Positions 35,138 through 60,403 are shown, numbered from the stretch's first letter. The stretch: DNA of 64,000 bases from Anagrus nilaparvatae (GCA_022575985.1 JAKSXM010000007.1:4652501-4716500); one strand, 5' to 3'. Program-made: numbers and translations. The notes: generated by a model not told the origin, from the sequence alone.

Positions 35138-35676
35138 CCTTAAGGAGGTTTATTCGTTGATTCTACATTTTCGCAGGAATTACGATTACCGACATAAATT
35201 TTTTTTTTTTTAAAGTTTATTTCGGAAGCTATTAATTGAAAAGAAACTATAAATAACTGTTAATAATCTAAGAATATTACAAAAAAAAGTCACATAGTAT
35301 TATAGAATTAAAAAAAACTCCACTAAAATAATGAGCTTTTTGGTTATGTTACGCGTTTTTTATTAATCTTACGAAAATAAAGTCGATACAGTATGTAAAA
35401 CTAATTGGTAATGTAATCTTTAAGCAATTATTTATCAGATTTATTAAGTTTCATCGATCTACGTCATTATTACCCTACTTTTTATAAAGCCGAAACAAAT
35501 TTTTCCATAAGCGCAAAGTTAAAAAACCACTTTTTTTATGTTGATAAAAAATTAATTAAGTCGGCAACATAGGTAAAAATAAGTTGATTTTAGCTTAAAA
35601 ATGTTTAAATTTTAATGCTATTCACGTTTTTTTACATTCTGTCATTATTTTTTTTAACGGATAAACCTCCTTAAGG
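35138..35676. mobile_element. 539 bp element, TTAAGGAGGTTTATTCGTT ends
   Basis: CCTTAAGGAGGTTTATTCGTT at the left is mirrored by AACGGATAAACCTCCTTAAGG at the right. TTAA sits at both ends (35140-35143, 35671-35674), as for piggyBac-type target duplications, although TTAA may also be part of the inverted repeat. No open frame inside. Confidence 0.55.
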
Positions 35677-36199
35677 TAGCTGTTTCTTGTTAGCGAAACC
35701 TCTGTGAAGTGAAAATACAATAATAAACATGCTTTTAAAAATAGCGGATTGGGCCCAAAAACTATAGGTTCCATCAACTCGATAAAAGAAACCCAGTTTT
35801 AAAAAATGAAAGTAAACCGATGGATCGTTGTTGAGATATCGTGTCCACCAGGTGTCGATTTTTGCATTCATTAAGGTACAGAGCTTCTCTCTATAGTAAT
35901 TTTTCTGATTAATATTTAAAAAAAATATTTTATGTAGTTAGTTTTTAGAATGGTGTCCAAAACCACTTAAATTTCATGTCCAATGCCCTATACTTAAAAC
36001 CCTGGTATTATAGGTTTTCTCTATTAAAGCTCTATTTAAAATTCAAATATACGGTCTATAACCGTTTTTATCATTTTTACTATTTAAAAAGTTATTACGT
36101 TAAAAAATACTATATATATATATTTTTTTAATTCTCTCGTAAACTCACGAATTACCTTAAAGTTTCCAAAACTCCATTCTTGACCCTAGTACCCTTATA

Positions 36200-39100
36200 C
36201 AAAAAAAATTAAAAGAATTACTGGCTTCTGGTCAGATATTGGATTTCTATCAGTCACTTTTATTAAGCAAATTTAAAAAAATTTTGAAATTCTGAAAAAT
36301 TTTACAAAAAAGTAATTTAAAAAAAAATTGTCATTTATTATTTTATTTTTTTGTACAATGTTTCAAAAATATTACATTTTGTCAAAAAAAAAGGAGGTTT
36401 TAGTAAAGTTTCCCAAAATCTAAAAATCAAGTCAAAATTTTTGGAAATTTTCATCTATGTAACAGAAAAGCGGGTCCCTGAAATTCTATCCAAAATCTGA
36501 CACAAATCCCAGAAATTTTGCTGCTTTTTTTACGAGGGCATACTTATTTTATTAATACTCAATGATTAATTTAATTTTCAATATTTTTTATTTTATATTA
36601 TTCGCATTAATATATTTAAATAATACGCATAAAAAATCATCAATGATATATAATAAAGTTTATGTATATATTCACTACAGACCGCAAAATCAAATTAAAT
36701 TAGCAAATTAATAAAATTATATTCAATAATATAATTATGATTTTATTCATAATAAAAATATTGCGAGATATTAAAACCAATTAATTTGAATTAAAAAAAA
36801 ATGTATGAAATATTATATACAAAGTGTTATCGACATGTATTTAATAAATAAAATAAAATTGGAATTTTCGACGTCAAAAACGTTGTAAATGACGCTGTTA
36901 TTTGGGCTATAATGCAACCGCATTTACAACCTAATCAATGACGCTGCTCTTTACAGATCAATTCTGATGTTAAGGTCAATAATGTGATAAAATAGAATGT
37001 AGAATTATTTAAGCTCTAACAATTCTTCGCTTACTATTTCAAAATTCCAAATACAGGACAGTTCTATTATATATTAATATTTTATGTTACACTTTATAGG
37101 TAATAATTTATTTTATCCACATAACGATATTATTCAAATACATATTTAGTAATTAATTAAAATTTTTATCTTATGACTATTCTTATATATCCTAACAAAA
37201 TCATTTCACTTTCGAGAAAAAAAATATATCTTACAGGAAGTTAAATTTTTCTCAATTTTTGAGTCATTGAGATTGTAATTTTTTTCTGAAAAAAATTCCC
37301 TTTCTTTTCCGTCTATTCTGTTTACATATAAAAATATTATTTTGATTCTTTGAAATAACTTTATTTTTAATTTTAATAAATTCAGAAAAATAAGTAATAA
37401 TAATAAAGTTTCACATTTTTTGAACCGTTATTAATTATACTTTTTACTGTACCTATATTATTTCATTAATTTTAAGAAATACCAAAGAAGAATTTCTAAT
37501 TTTTTTCTATTTTTTTATTCATTCAAAAACTAGATTGAGATCATGTCCCGTTATTAAATGAAGCTGACTAAAGATATTATCTTTAATGAATATCGCGATG
37601 AATATTAAAATTAAGAAGGGATTTTTAAAAAAATCAAGTTTTTGTTTCTTTAAATTATTGTACCATTTTAGTTTGACCTGTTTGTCACCTATAACACACT
37701 GGTCTACTTTTTATCTAAAAAAAATTTTAGTGTAAATATACTTGAATGTTTTTATAGTCAAAAATCGAATATTTTGTGTGATAGTTTTGAATTATTTAGG
37801 GTGTGACAGTGATAAAAAAATTATTACAAGAAGTGCACTTTATAAAAAAAAGGTAAGTAACTTACAGGATAATTACAAATTTTTAATATTTAAATTTAGT
37901 TACTTATTCATAAAAGTGTTGCAGTTAGTTTTATATTTTTATTAATAATCCTATCTGCGTTTTATATTTTAATATGTAATTCATTGCAAGCTTTTATTTT
38001 AATTAAATTTTAAGATTTTAATAACATTTAATTTAAAATTGTAATTTGATTTTTGTTATACAGTCTCATTCTTTGAAAATTTTTAAACTGTAAATCCACA
38101 GATGAATTTTTCAAATTATTTTTTGCGTTTTAAAGAAATTCAGGAATTTTATAAGATAAAATTTACTTTTTGTAAAATTTTTTATCTATTTTACTCCAGT
38201 TCGAGCGTAGTCAGTGTGTCGATATATATACTAATTGGTATAATTACGAATCTTTCAGGGATCTCCATAAATTAGTGATATAATTATAAATTAATATTAA
38301 TGTTCTTGCAATATTCAAATATTCATAATTTATTAAAAAAATACTTGGCCGAAATTTCGACCTTTCGACGAACCAAGCATTTTCTTTGGTAGGGTATTAC
38401 TAAAAATTTTCTTTCTTTATATTAACTGCATTAATTGAGTGAGATCTCGATTCCAAAAATGTTTTGGATCCCATGAATTCATAAATTGAAAAGCATATTA
38501 TAAATAAACTAGCAAGATAATATGGTGCTTCAAATTCTAGAAAAACGTAAACAATCCTGTTATTATAAAATGAACACTCGTTAATCATATTTGTTTAAAT
38601 TTGATAATCTTCAATTACCAGTTTTGGGTCAAAAAATTTTTTTGTGAACTGGACACATGATAAAATTATATTGAAGAAATAAAATTTAGGTCAACATGAG
38701 GATCTCAAAATTCTTTGAAGTTAAGCACGATTTTTGATTTTATTTTTTTGATTGATTTGTTTGCGTTTTTATTTATTTTAGTTTGTTATTTAATATTTTA
38801 AGATTTTTTACTTTTCTTATTAAAAAAAATGTTCGTTCGTCTAACGGTTGAAACTTCAGTTACATAAATTGGCTTATCATAGATTTTTTGATTCATTAGT
38901 GATAAATTCCTGTATCCTTCGCATCGTAACTGAGGGGACTAAAGAAGTTAATATTACAAAAAAATGCCTAAATTTGGTCGTTTTTGCTCATCCATGGGTG
39001 TTCTACGATATTTTAATACGCAAAATTCCCGATATTCGAGTGATTTAAATGTTCAAATCTTATCCGGATTGAGATTATCAGCATCCAACTCACATTTTCG

Positions 39101-39900
39101 CTAAATTCAATGATTGTGACCGCTATCTTGAGTTTTACTTGAATAAAGATTAGCACAAAATATTCATTTTATAAAAATTATTTAATTACAGTTAACTATA
39201 ATCCGTTCATTATAAATTTTCCAGTTCAATAATATTTTTTTTTATAATTAATTAATTTTTATATTTAAATTGTTAGATTTCTAATAATAAAATTAATTTA
39301 TTATTTTTTCAACTAAATTAAATAATTTTGATTTGACGTAAAAACTTTTATTCTTAATAATGAAAAAGAAAAAAGCCACTTGTTTAAATATTTTTATACT
39401 TAAATTATTATTGATAAAAATCAAAACTTAATCAATTAAAAATAAAGTTTATTTTTAATTATAAAAAATTAAATAAATGTAAATTAATTGTTTTTGTTAT
39501 ATGTTAAAATAAATCTATTCTTTTAAATGTACTATAATTGCATTGGATGTCAATAACTTTTCCTTTTGTTAATGTAATTAAAATATTAATTATTATTTTT
39601 TAATTTAGTGATTCAATAATTTTACAACAATAAAAAATATTAAAAATTTTCTATTATTGTAAGTTTTGTTAACTTAAAATTTTAAATTCGTGAAATGAAG
39701 TGAGTCAATTATTTCTGCCATTAATCAATAAGAATTATAAATCTGTGCTCATAATGTTGCTACTTTCATATTTTAGCACTGATTTTTTACTCCATCCGTA
39801 TTTAATTTTGACTTGGCTTCTGTTTTGCCTGAATCGGCTCTTGTGAAATTATGGGGCAATTCAGCTTTAAATTTCCTGCGCTCAGGGACAAAAAATAAAT
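36200..39900. other. Intergenic DNA, no gene seen
   Basis: No frame longer than about 70 codons and no recognisable domain on either strand. At 38345-38400 there is a segment GGCCGAAATTTCGACCTTTCG typical of repeat DNA, and A+T homopolymer runs throughout. It lies between the fold-back cluster and the poly-C repeat region. Confidence 0.5.
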
Positions 39901-40160
39901 AGTCTTGTTCATTTTGTTATTTAAAAATAAAAATGACGAAATTTGTGAAATCTCTTCACGAACAACTTAAAAACATTATCCGAACGCGAACTTCTATCGG
40001 TTTTGAAAATGGGGTGAAAACCCCCCAAATTTGCACCATTCTCTAAGATGGAAAAGAGTAAAAATAAGGGTATACACCTCTTAAATATAATTTTTGACAT
40101 CAAATTTGGATTCAGACACCCTTTATACCTATTGGGGAACGTTAAAATTAAAAAAAAAAA

Positions 40161-40600
40161 TTATAACCGGTTTGTGTAACTACACAACCAACGAGCATGG
40201 CACATGTAACTTCACTCATAACAGTAATAAATCCAAAAACCGAAATTACAATAAATCCTGAAATATAAATTATGCTAAGTCCATAAACTTAAAGTATTCT
40301 AAGTTTTTGTTGTTATCAAGACCTGACTCCGACTTCAAATTATTCTTCAAGTTAAGTCCCTAAATCGAAAATATTCTAAGTCCATTTCACCCCCCCCCTC
40401 TAAAAACGTCACTTTTCACCCCCCCCCCCTAAAAGCGTCACTTTTTCACCCCCCCTAAAAGCGTCAATTTTTCTCCCCCCCCCCCCTAAAAACGTCAATT
40501 TTTGACCCCCCCCTAAAAATGTCAATTTTTCACCCCCCCCCCCCCCTGCCGAGCCAAACTTTTTCAAATACCCCATCCAATGAACATGTTCCATGTTAAA
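40161..40600 (+). repeat. GTTTGTG-family copy with poly-C tandem array
   Basis: The left end is TTATAACCGGTTTGTG and the right end AATGAACATGTTCCATGTTAA. Inside are CTAAGTCC phrases (40280-40385), then five units of a C run of 6-14 bases plus CTAAAAGCGTCACTTTTTCA (40389-40550). The apparent glycine-rich minus-strand frame over the array is a by-product of the poly-C repeats. Confidence 0.7.
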
Positions 40601-41524
40601 AAATGTTTAAAAAATTGCTTGTTTTAAGGGCAGAAAATGGTAATTAAATGTAATTTTTGACTTCAGATTTGGATTCAGCAACCTGAAATATCTACGGGGG
40701 GTCGTCTAAATGAAAAAAATATTAACTTTAATTTGAAGTGTTAAGGGGGGGGGGGGTTTCACCCCATTTTCAAAATTGATAGAAGTTTGTGAGTTGTTTT
40801 TGAAGAGATTTCACTAGGTTTCATCTTAATTCCACAAAGTTCGCCGTTTTTAAAGGTTTGGCTTTTCTTTTTTTCAGAGGTAAGCCCCAACAAATTACAA
40901 GATCTTCTATTAAAAGAATGAAATGTAACGCTGATTTTGAGAAATTTTAAAACTCATTCTGATTGGTTAATACGTATCAGCTGTTATACATTTAGAAATT
41001 AATACTAACGCACTCTTGCGGTCTACAAATTAAACCTTATACTGCTCCGTTATTTTTAAATGTACAAGAATACAAAAACACCCCCTTTTTGGGGGTAGTT
41101 CTAGCCAATTTAGAGGTGATATTTTAATTATTTATGAAAAGGAAGTCAACATTCTTGATTTGTGACAAAAAAAATCCGTATTGTACAAATCTGAGCGCTC
41201 AAAGTGCAAATTTGTAACAAAAACCCCTTTTTGGGGGTAGTTTTGAAAATTTAAGGGTGAAGCCCCTATTTCTCTATGAAATGACCCCGATTTTTGAGCT
41301 CAGCGACCCAAAAAACTTATAGTAGAGCAAATCTGGTGTTCGCCAGTGAAAATACAACGAAATCCGTATTTTGACTGGAGTAAGGGGTGAAAAACAAAAT
41401 GAAAAAATTCTCTTGTCGTTTTTTTCCAAAAATACAAGCCTTTAGTTGTAATATGCCGCAAACCGCATGAGAATCGGTCGAAACCTCGATGAAATATTAT
41501 TTTTTCTTGTTAGCGTTCAGAAAA

Positions 41525-41605
41525 AGGCTTCGCCTCGCACGGTGATTTACATGCGATTTAGGCCATTCTTTACTTTTGTGGCCATGGGTAAAAATATACT
41601 ATTTT
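41525..41605. repeat. CGGCTTCGCCTCGG hairpin repeat, copy 5 (half)
   Basis: It has AAAGGCTTCGCCTCG, GTGATTTACATGCGATTTAGG, CCATTCTTTACTTTTGTGG and AAAAATATACTATT. The left stem is absent, so only the right half of the hairpin unit is kept. Confidence 0.55.
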
Positions 41606-41900
41606 CCTCTTTTTTTTTCTGGATCACTGTGCGTCCATGTCATTTTCTCCAAGTGTGTGTCATATTTTTCTTAAATATCTTGTATACAGTTATATGTTTT
41701 GATGAAAAAATAAGATACCCAAAGTTTGAGAAAATTTGATGGCTTCTATACAAAGTTATTTCAATAATACATTCAAAATGTCGCCACCGTCTGCATAAAT
41801 AAAAAAATCCCATAAGAATAACACGTAAAATTTATTTTTACATTTGTAGCAGTACCACTGAAAATTTTAGGTTTTTGAACCTTGATGAACATAAAAATAC

Positions 41901-41932
<32 letters not shown>

Positions 41933-41958
41933 TAGTGTTGTAAACAATAAAAAAAAAC

Positions 41959-42427
41959 TTATAACCGGTTTGTGTAAACACAACATAAATGCATGGAACA
42001 TGTTTACTTCCAAATGAGGACTAGATATAATACAAATGTTACTCAACATTACAATACAATTTTCTATTGTTGTAATTTGTAATTATCACCTTACTAGCTG
42101 TTAAGATTCTAAACCCAAACTATTTTGATTCCCTAAACCTGAATTATTATAAGTCCCTGAACCTGAATTATTATATGTCCCTGAACCTGAATTATTCCAA
42201 GTCTCTAAATCGATATTATTCTAAGTCCATAAACCTGTATTATCCTTAAGCCCAGATTTTTCAGTCTTTTAAAAGTATTTTATTTATTTATACTCCCCTA
42301 ATATTACTCCCCTAATTATTCTAAGTCTTATTTGACCCCCCCCCCTTAAATAGGACAAATTTGACCCCCCCCCCTTTAATTTTCAAGTTCTGAAGTACCC
42401 CCTCCCTATAAACATGTTCCATGTTAA
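41959..42427 (+). mobile_element. GTTTGTG-family element, most complete copy (469 bp)
   Basis: Left end TTATAACCGGTTTGTG then TAAACACAAC and CATGGAACATGTTTACTTCC. Middle: five units of about 27 bp (CCTGAATTATTATAAGTCCC type). Then two C runs with ATTTGACCCCCCC. Right end CTATAAACATGTTCCATGTTAA. ATGGAACATGTT near the left end and AACATGTTCCAT at the right end form a subterminal inverted pair. No coding region and no assignable superfamily. Confidence 0.65.
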
Positions 42428-42983
42428 TATACAGTTCCAATCAAAACCACCCATATATATTCTTTGCTATAAGGTAGTTCAAGAGTTTAAGTTAGGCTAC
42501 CATTTTAAAAATGCATTTTTTGGGACCAGTAACCTATTCTAGATCTAAGGCACCCATAGTGTTTGGTTAGGGTATTTTTAAAAAAAAGACATCTTCACAG
42601 TATGGTGTAGCATTTACTTACAAACTTGCGCGTTGCGCATGAGTCTTTCAGCCCCCCCCCTTGTCCTAATTCTGGGGAATACCTTATTGTGCGAATGCCC
42701 TTTTTAAAAAGAATAGCCGAACCTAACCCTAGGGTGCCTTAGAACTAGGATTGGTTACTGATCCCAAGAAATGCGATAATTAAGCGAGTAGCCTAACCTA
42801 AACCCTTGGGGTGACTTATAGCGAGAGTTGTGTAGAATATATAATACTAACTAGAACACCTATAAACAATAGTTATTTCAGCTGATTTATTAAAATCTAT
42901 ATTTCAAAAAATGACCTTAGCATAATGAAATAAAATAATATTCAAAACAAAATACTTGATAATAAATGTTAAATTAATTTCAG

Positions 42984-54818
<11,835 letters not shown>

Positions 54819-56400
54819 AAATAATGTAAATCAAATAGTTAAAGTTTAACCAAAGAATTATAGTAAACTTTTGAATTTTTTAAGCAAAAAAGTTCTAAGA
54901 AAACGTAATAATAATTATTACAATTAAATGAAAAATTATATTATTCATTAATTTTGTACTTTACAGCATAAAAAGTTGCAGTTTTTAACTTTATCATTTT
55001 TTTTAGCAAACTTTAGAAATAAAATAACGACTGTAGAGGATAAAAAATTCTTTTTAAAAAAAGTTTGTAAATATTTTTATTCAATTTTTTGTACATAACA
55101 TTTTGCAAAAAAAAACTTATTTTATGCAATTAAATTTAGTTTTAAATATAATTTTAGTGAATAGAAAATTTATAATGAAAGTACAAAATTTTTTTGATGA
55201 ATTGAATTTTTAATCCCAATAAATCTATAAGTGTCTCTATAATTGTAAAATTAAACTCTACATTCATTAAAAGTTCGTAATGAGGCATGAAGTAAAACCC
55301 CAAAAATCAACACAATTTGTTAAAATTTAGTAAAATTCCAAAAAAAAAATGTATTTTTCTAAAATATCGTAAAAAACTCATTAAGAAAATTTGTGATTTC
55401 ACTATTTTCTCAAAACAATGACGTATAATTAAAAGGCAGAAAAAAAACATAAATTTATTTAATTTAAATATTAATTTATTTATAAATAAATCATATAGTT
55501 CTAAGTATTCTAAAAATAAGTACTAAATAATTAAAAATAATTTGCATTAATCTAAATATATATAAAATTAAAAATTGTATTTATATAGTAAACGTTAAAT
55601 GCATTTATTTATAATATGTGAAAAATAAAAAAAGTCATTAAAATTAAAGAGCAAGTAAATGTAATAATAACAACAACACGTCATAAATATATAATATTTT
55701 ATAATTCTCATGTTGATAACAAAATAAGATTCGATCAAAAAACATTATTTTCATAATATGAATGAAAATAATAATAATTACGTAATATTTACAAATATTT
55801 TTTTTCAACCTTATTGTAAAACAAATTATAATTTATTCATTTATGCAAATATACTTTTATTTTAATAAATTTCATTGACTTTTTTTTTTAAATTAATTTT
55901 TATTCTATAATAATTTTACCTACTAGGTAAGTTTTTTAGCCTAAAATATACAATTTTTATTACCAAAAAATTCAAGTTTCCAAGAACTGTCGGTTGGGCA
56001 TTAATAGGTTAGTATAGCAAAAAGTTATAAGTATAAATGATAATTTTTCAAAATTTGATTTTCAGATTCGAAATATCCTGAAAAACTTGAAAAAATACTT
56101 AAATCCATTCATATTGATCGTAACAAGAAAAGTTTTGGATAATTCTGGGATAGTTTTTCCTTGGATATTTATTCCTTTATAAAGGAAATATTTTTATTCA
56201 AAAAAGTTCATTTTTTTTTGCCTAAAACATAATCAAAATTAGCTATTAATGTTGCAATATTTTGTGACAAAAAAAAAAAGAGTTTTTGTTTATAAAATTA
56301 ATTTGTGTAAGCTGAAACTGACTAAAAAATTGGATTCAGTGCTAAATTTGACATAGGGATATATCTTGAAACTATTTTTTTTTACATCTAGTCGGTTTTA
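54819..56400. other. 3' flank of the protease gene, no gene seen
   Basis: A+T-rich. A possible polyadenylation signal (AAATAAAA) lies at 55018-55026. No other coding feature found. Confidence 0.45.
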
Positions 56401-56418
56401 TTAATTTTTTACTAAAAA

Positions 56419-56631
56419 ATGTTTAAGAGAAATCCAAGACCATCAGAACAGCAACAATCTAAATCCAATTTTCTTTTTAATTCACCTTTTATTAGACTTA
56501 ATAGAGAATGGAATACTCTAAATGATCCATTAAACTTTAAAAATATTTATGATTTTCATTCGAATGACTTTAAAAAATTCATCAGTAACCACATTCTAAA
56601 AATTACGATTAAAATTACTATAATGAATTAA
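56419..56631 (+). pseudogene. LINE ORF2 C-terminal scrap
   Basis: The 70-residue frame has FNSPFIRLNREWNTLNDPL followed by a basic FKKFISNHIL tail. This is the usual arrangement at the C-terminus of jockey/CR1-like ORF2 proteins (S-P-I-x-R-x-x-x-x-W-N-x-L ... FKK-x-x-x-x-x-L). No reverse transcriptase is seen upstream, so it is a 5'-truncated remnant. Confidence 0.5.
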
Positions 56632-57049
56632 TTTATATTCTTTACTGAAAAATTCGAGTAAAATTTTAAATAAAAGAATTTTGTTTATTTATACAATTAA
56701 AATGATAAGTTAAATTATTTAAAATACATTTAATAAATCTTTTATCTGTGATATTATTTATGATAATTATAACTTATAAATTAATTTATATTTTTACCTG
56801 TTTTTGACTTGAAAAAATTGTTAAAAAATTAGATTGAGTAAATTCTGACAAAATTCAATATTATATATTGTAAGAAATTATAATAAAGGGATAATTTTTC
56901 ACGTTAAATTTACGTGAAACCAAATGTATCCATAAATAAATCAATAAATATAGTTACTTCTTTATAACTAAAATCGAAAAAATGGGACTCTTGGGACTTT
57001 ATCATTGACATGCATTAAAATAATTACTTACAGGCTTCTTAATGGTATA

Positions 57050-58445
57050 CAGTAAAACCCCGATATTCGCGGTTAATGCGTTCCACAAAAGTGCCGCGAA
57101 TACCGAATCCGCGATTACCGAAGTATTGTTTCTTATGTAAAATAGGGGGTTAGGTTCTGAAATTTGAAAAAAATTGAATTTTTGTTGTTGAAAATATTAA
57201 GATTTTTATTAATTTTTAGTAAATTTTAGTGATGTTAATTAAGTTTTAGAAAAATAATCCATAATATTTTTTTGCTTTTCACGTCTTGCCATATCTTGAT
57301 AGAGATTTTAATATGATTGCATAGCCTTATCGCAAACTTCTTGTCATGACTGGATCAGAATTTACTGCTTCCTCAACTGCATCTCTTAAATGACCAAGAA
57401 TAATAGAAATTTTTGTCATTTTTAAAACTGGTTCTTCAAGCGCTTGAGCTTTCTCTTGATCTTCGTCTACATCTCGATCATTTAACATTTCATAAACATC
57501 TTGACCGATTAAATCTGCTGTAGGTTGAATAATCTCCATAACGTCTTTGTCATTCAAATCTTCAAAGCCTTCTCCTCCGATTTCTCTACCCAATCTTAAC
57601 AAACCTTTTACACACTCTTCATATGTTACTTCTTCTATAGTGTGAACAACAGCATCAGAGAGTAATTTTGACCAGCATCTATTTAAGGTTGAGCTTTTAA
57701 TTTCAATCCATGATTTAACCAACCTCGACTAGCAAAAAAAGTTTCATTTGAAGACCCAATAGATTGTTTTTTTAGAAATTTGTAAAATTCTAAAGCTTGT
57801 TGTCTTATGGCCAAACCACTCAGTGGAATTTTTTTATGAATCATATTTTGCATCCATATAATAAGTGAAAATATTTTACTTAAAATCATTTAAATATACG
57901 ACAGAGGGAATGAAATAATTACCATCTCTTCTAATTTTACAAAATTTAGCATTTAGTCCCAACTTTGATGCACTTAGCTTAATTTTTTCTTTATTTTGGC
58001 GAATTGAACGGATAGTAGACTCGTTAACCAAGAATTTTCTAGCTATTGATGCAATTTTTTCATTACTTTCCAAAAGCTGAATTATTTTTATTTTTGCGCC
58101 AATCCATCACTGATTTTTTCCGTTCAACTTTTTTCATAGGTGATTTATTTTTTGGAGCCATGATTTAATAAATTTAATAAATTAATTACATACAACAAAA
58201 AATTTTTATAATTTCAAAAAGGTTATAAAATGTAAATAAAAATAAACAAAAGACTAAATAATATAGCCAAAAAAATTGAAAATTTAAATCAATATTCAAA
58301 AATTTAAAAAAAATTTTTACTGAAAAACCGCGAATTCGCGAAGCATATACCGTGAATATTGAATTATATTCAGTATATAATTCATTGCATGGTATTATTA
58401 TAAAAACCGCGAATACAAAAGCCCGTGAATACCGGGGTTTTACTG
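57050..58445 (-). mobile_element. Tigger/pogo element, catalytic core deleted (1396 bp)
   Basis: The ends CAGTAAAACCCCGATATTCG and CGTGAATACCGGGGTTTTACTG are inverted and flanked by TA (57048-57049, 58446-58447), as for the pogo/Tigger group. The minus-strand coding remnants lie in order: MAPKNKSPMKKVE start at 58161, a frameshift, an SIARKFLVNESTIRSIRQNK helix-turn-helix (58073-57876), the CENP-B second helix-turn-helix with IPLSGLAIRQQALEFYKFL and NETFFASRGWL (57889-57683), then the C-terminal SSTLNRCWSKLL part (57722-57327). The whole DDE catalytic domain between the helix-turn-helix and the C-terminus is missing, so it can move only with help. Confidence 0.9.
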
Positions 58446-58878
58446 TATTACAATCATTTCGGGCTAAAAATGATAAAATATTTACCATTATAACTTTTTA
58501 TATTAAATACAGCCTAAGATGCAAGAAAAAATAATATTAATAAAATTTGAAAAAAATTTTTAATTTATAAATGTCAAAACATTGTTAAAAACCGATGCTA
58601 ATTTCTTGATTATGTAAGTTTTGAACTTGTTTTAACTTTTTAAAGACAAAAGTCCCGAAAAATACCGTCAACAACCCCCTAAATAAAAATTTTCGAAAAT
58701 CGGATAGCTCAGTAGCAAAAAAAGCAGTTTTTGACATAAAAAAAGGAAAAATCTGTTTGACACCTACCGCCGATTTCTTGTTTATGACTTTTTTCAGTTT
58801 TCTGAAGGTTCAAACTACCTAAGAACACAGATCTTATCGATGTGCCTTCAAATTTTTTTTTTCGATTTCTGGATCAAG

Positions 58879-59350
58879 TTAAGAGGGCTGGATGTCAGCA
58901 ATTTTTTCAGCTCTCGACCAATCAGAGACTAGGTAAAATATTAATTTTGACCACCAAAATACAGCTTTAATTTTCAATTAAATTAAAAAAGAAAATTGAC
59001 AAATTAATCTGCATAAAATGAAAAACGTGGCTCTGCTTAACCTAGACTTGAGAAAATTTTTTTTCTCGGTTAAAAAATGAAAGAAAAGCTGCAGTACATT
59101 CTAACCAAAAAAATGAGTGAGCAGATGATATTGCGGTTTCAATTTCATTTAATTTTTGGAAGAGAAAGAAAATTTTCTTAAATCTCAGAAAAGCAGAGCC
59201 ACATTTTTCATTTTATGTAGATTAATTTGGCAATTTTCTTTTTTAATTTAATTGAAAATTAAAGCCGTATTTTGGTGGCAAAAATTAATATTTCACCTAG
59301 TCTCTGATTGGTCGAGAGCTTAAAAAATGGCTGACAAGCAGCCCTCTTAA
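58879..59350. mobile_element. 472 bp TTAA-flanked fold-back
   Basis: TTAAGAGGGCTGGATGTCAGC at the left and GCTGACAAGCAGCCCTCTTAA at the right start a nearly full-length palindrome: AGCTCTCGACCAATCAGAGA pairs with TCTCTGATTGGTCGAGAGCT, and CGTGGCTCTGCTTAA pairs with AAGCAGAGCCACAT. TTAA at both ends suggests piggyBac-type mobilisation. The centre is near 59110. Confidence 0.8.
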
Positions 59351-60330
59351 GTAGTAATAAAAAAATATTGCGTCATATTTGCTATAGATTACGAAATAAA
59401 CGGAACATTATCAGAATAAGTTTAACGACTATAATAATTTGCGAGAAATTGCGAATCTCTGAGTCGATAGGTTACAACGCCCACACGCACTACACAAAAC
59501 ATCAACACTCGCACACACTAAGGAGTTACCTTATAAAAAACTTTATCAACAAGAGTAAACTTTAAATCATTTATCAGAATAAAAAAAACTACACTACAAA
59601 TACACACCGAGTTAAAAGCTAAGACTTACAGCTCATTAAAAATACAATACAATACATATACGATTTTACATATATATGTAACGTCGATAATGTAGAAATT
59701 TTAAAAAATAAAAAAAACTCGGTTTCACACATGTAATACCTTAATAGTGTGCGAGAATTAATTCTCTGTTTTTCTGGCTACAATATATACAAAATATAAT
59801 TTTGTCGATTTTAATCGTACAAGGCGAGAGGGCTTTAAGCTCTTTCTAGACTTAATTAATTTCCTCCTTCTCTCTGCCCTTCTAATACAAATGTAATTCA
59901 GAAAAATTTTACTTTGGAAGCACAGTTGCCTAAAAGTAAAAAAAAAATAATCTTTAATATTTTAAGTTAGAAAAACCCAAACTAGCTTTATTTATTTAAA
60001 TTTCGCGCAATATTTAAATTCGGCCATATTGCATTCCCGCTTTTCTCTAAAATTTGATAATCTGAAATCCATGAGTTTCCGTTTCTCCAAAGTTCAAAAA
60101 TTTCAGCATTTATAAAGATTTTTTGATTTTTAAAAGGTCCTAGAAAACGGTGGAGGGCATGAAGAAAGTAAGGATGGGGGGGGGGTTAAAAAGGGGCAAA
60201 AATGAAATATTTTTGTTCCTCATAGAGGAACCATTGTGATCGGTCAAAATTTTTTTTTTGATTTTTTGGCATATAAGCACGTTTTGAGACCTCAGGAAGC
60301 TAAAAAACCGGTTTTTAAAAAAATTCTGTA

Positions 60331-60331
60331 T

Positions 60332-60377
<46 letters not shown>
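60331..60377 (+). repeat. (TG)n microsatellite followed by TGTA units
   Basis: A nearly pure TG run followed by TAAGCATGTATGTATGTATG. It directly precedes the TA-flanked element at 60404. Confidence 0.9.
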
Positions 60378-60379
<2 letters not shown>

Positions 60380-60403
60380 GCATGTATGTATGTATGACTG
60401 TTA

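Noticed and set aside
40409..40594. Glycine-rich 61-codon minus-strand frame
   Set aside because: It arises from poly-C runs alternating with a repeated phrase; no independent evidence of a protein.
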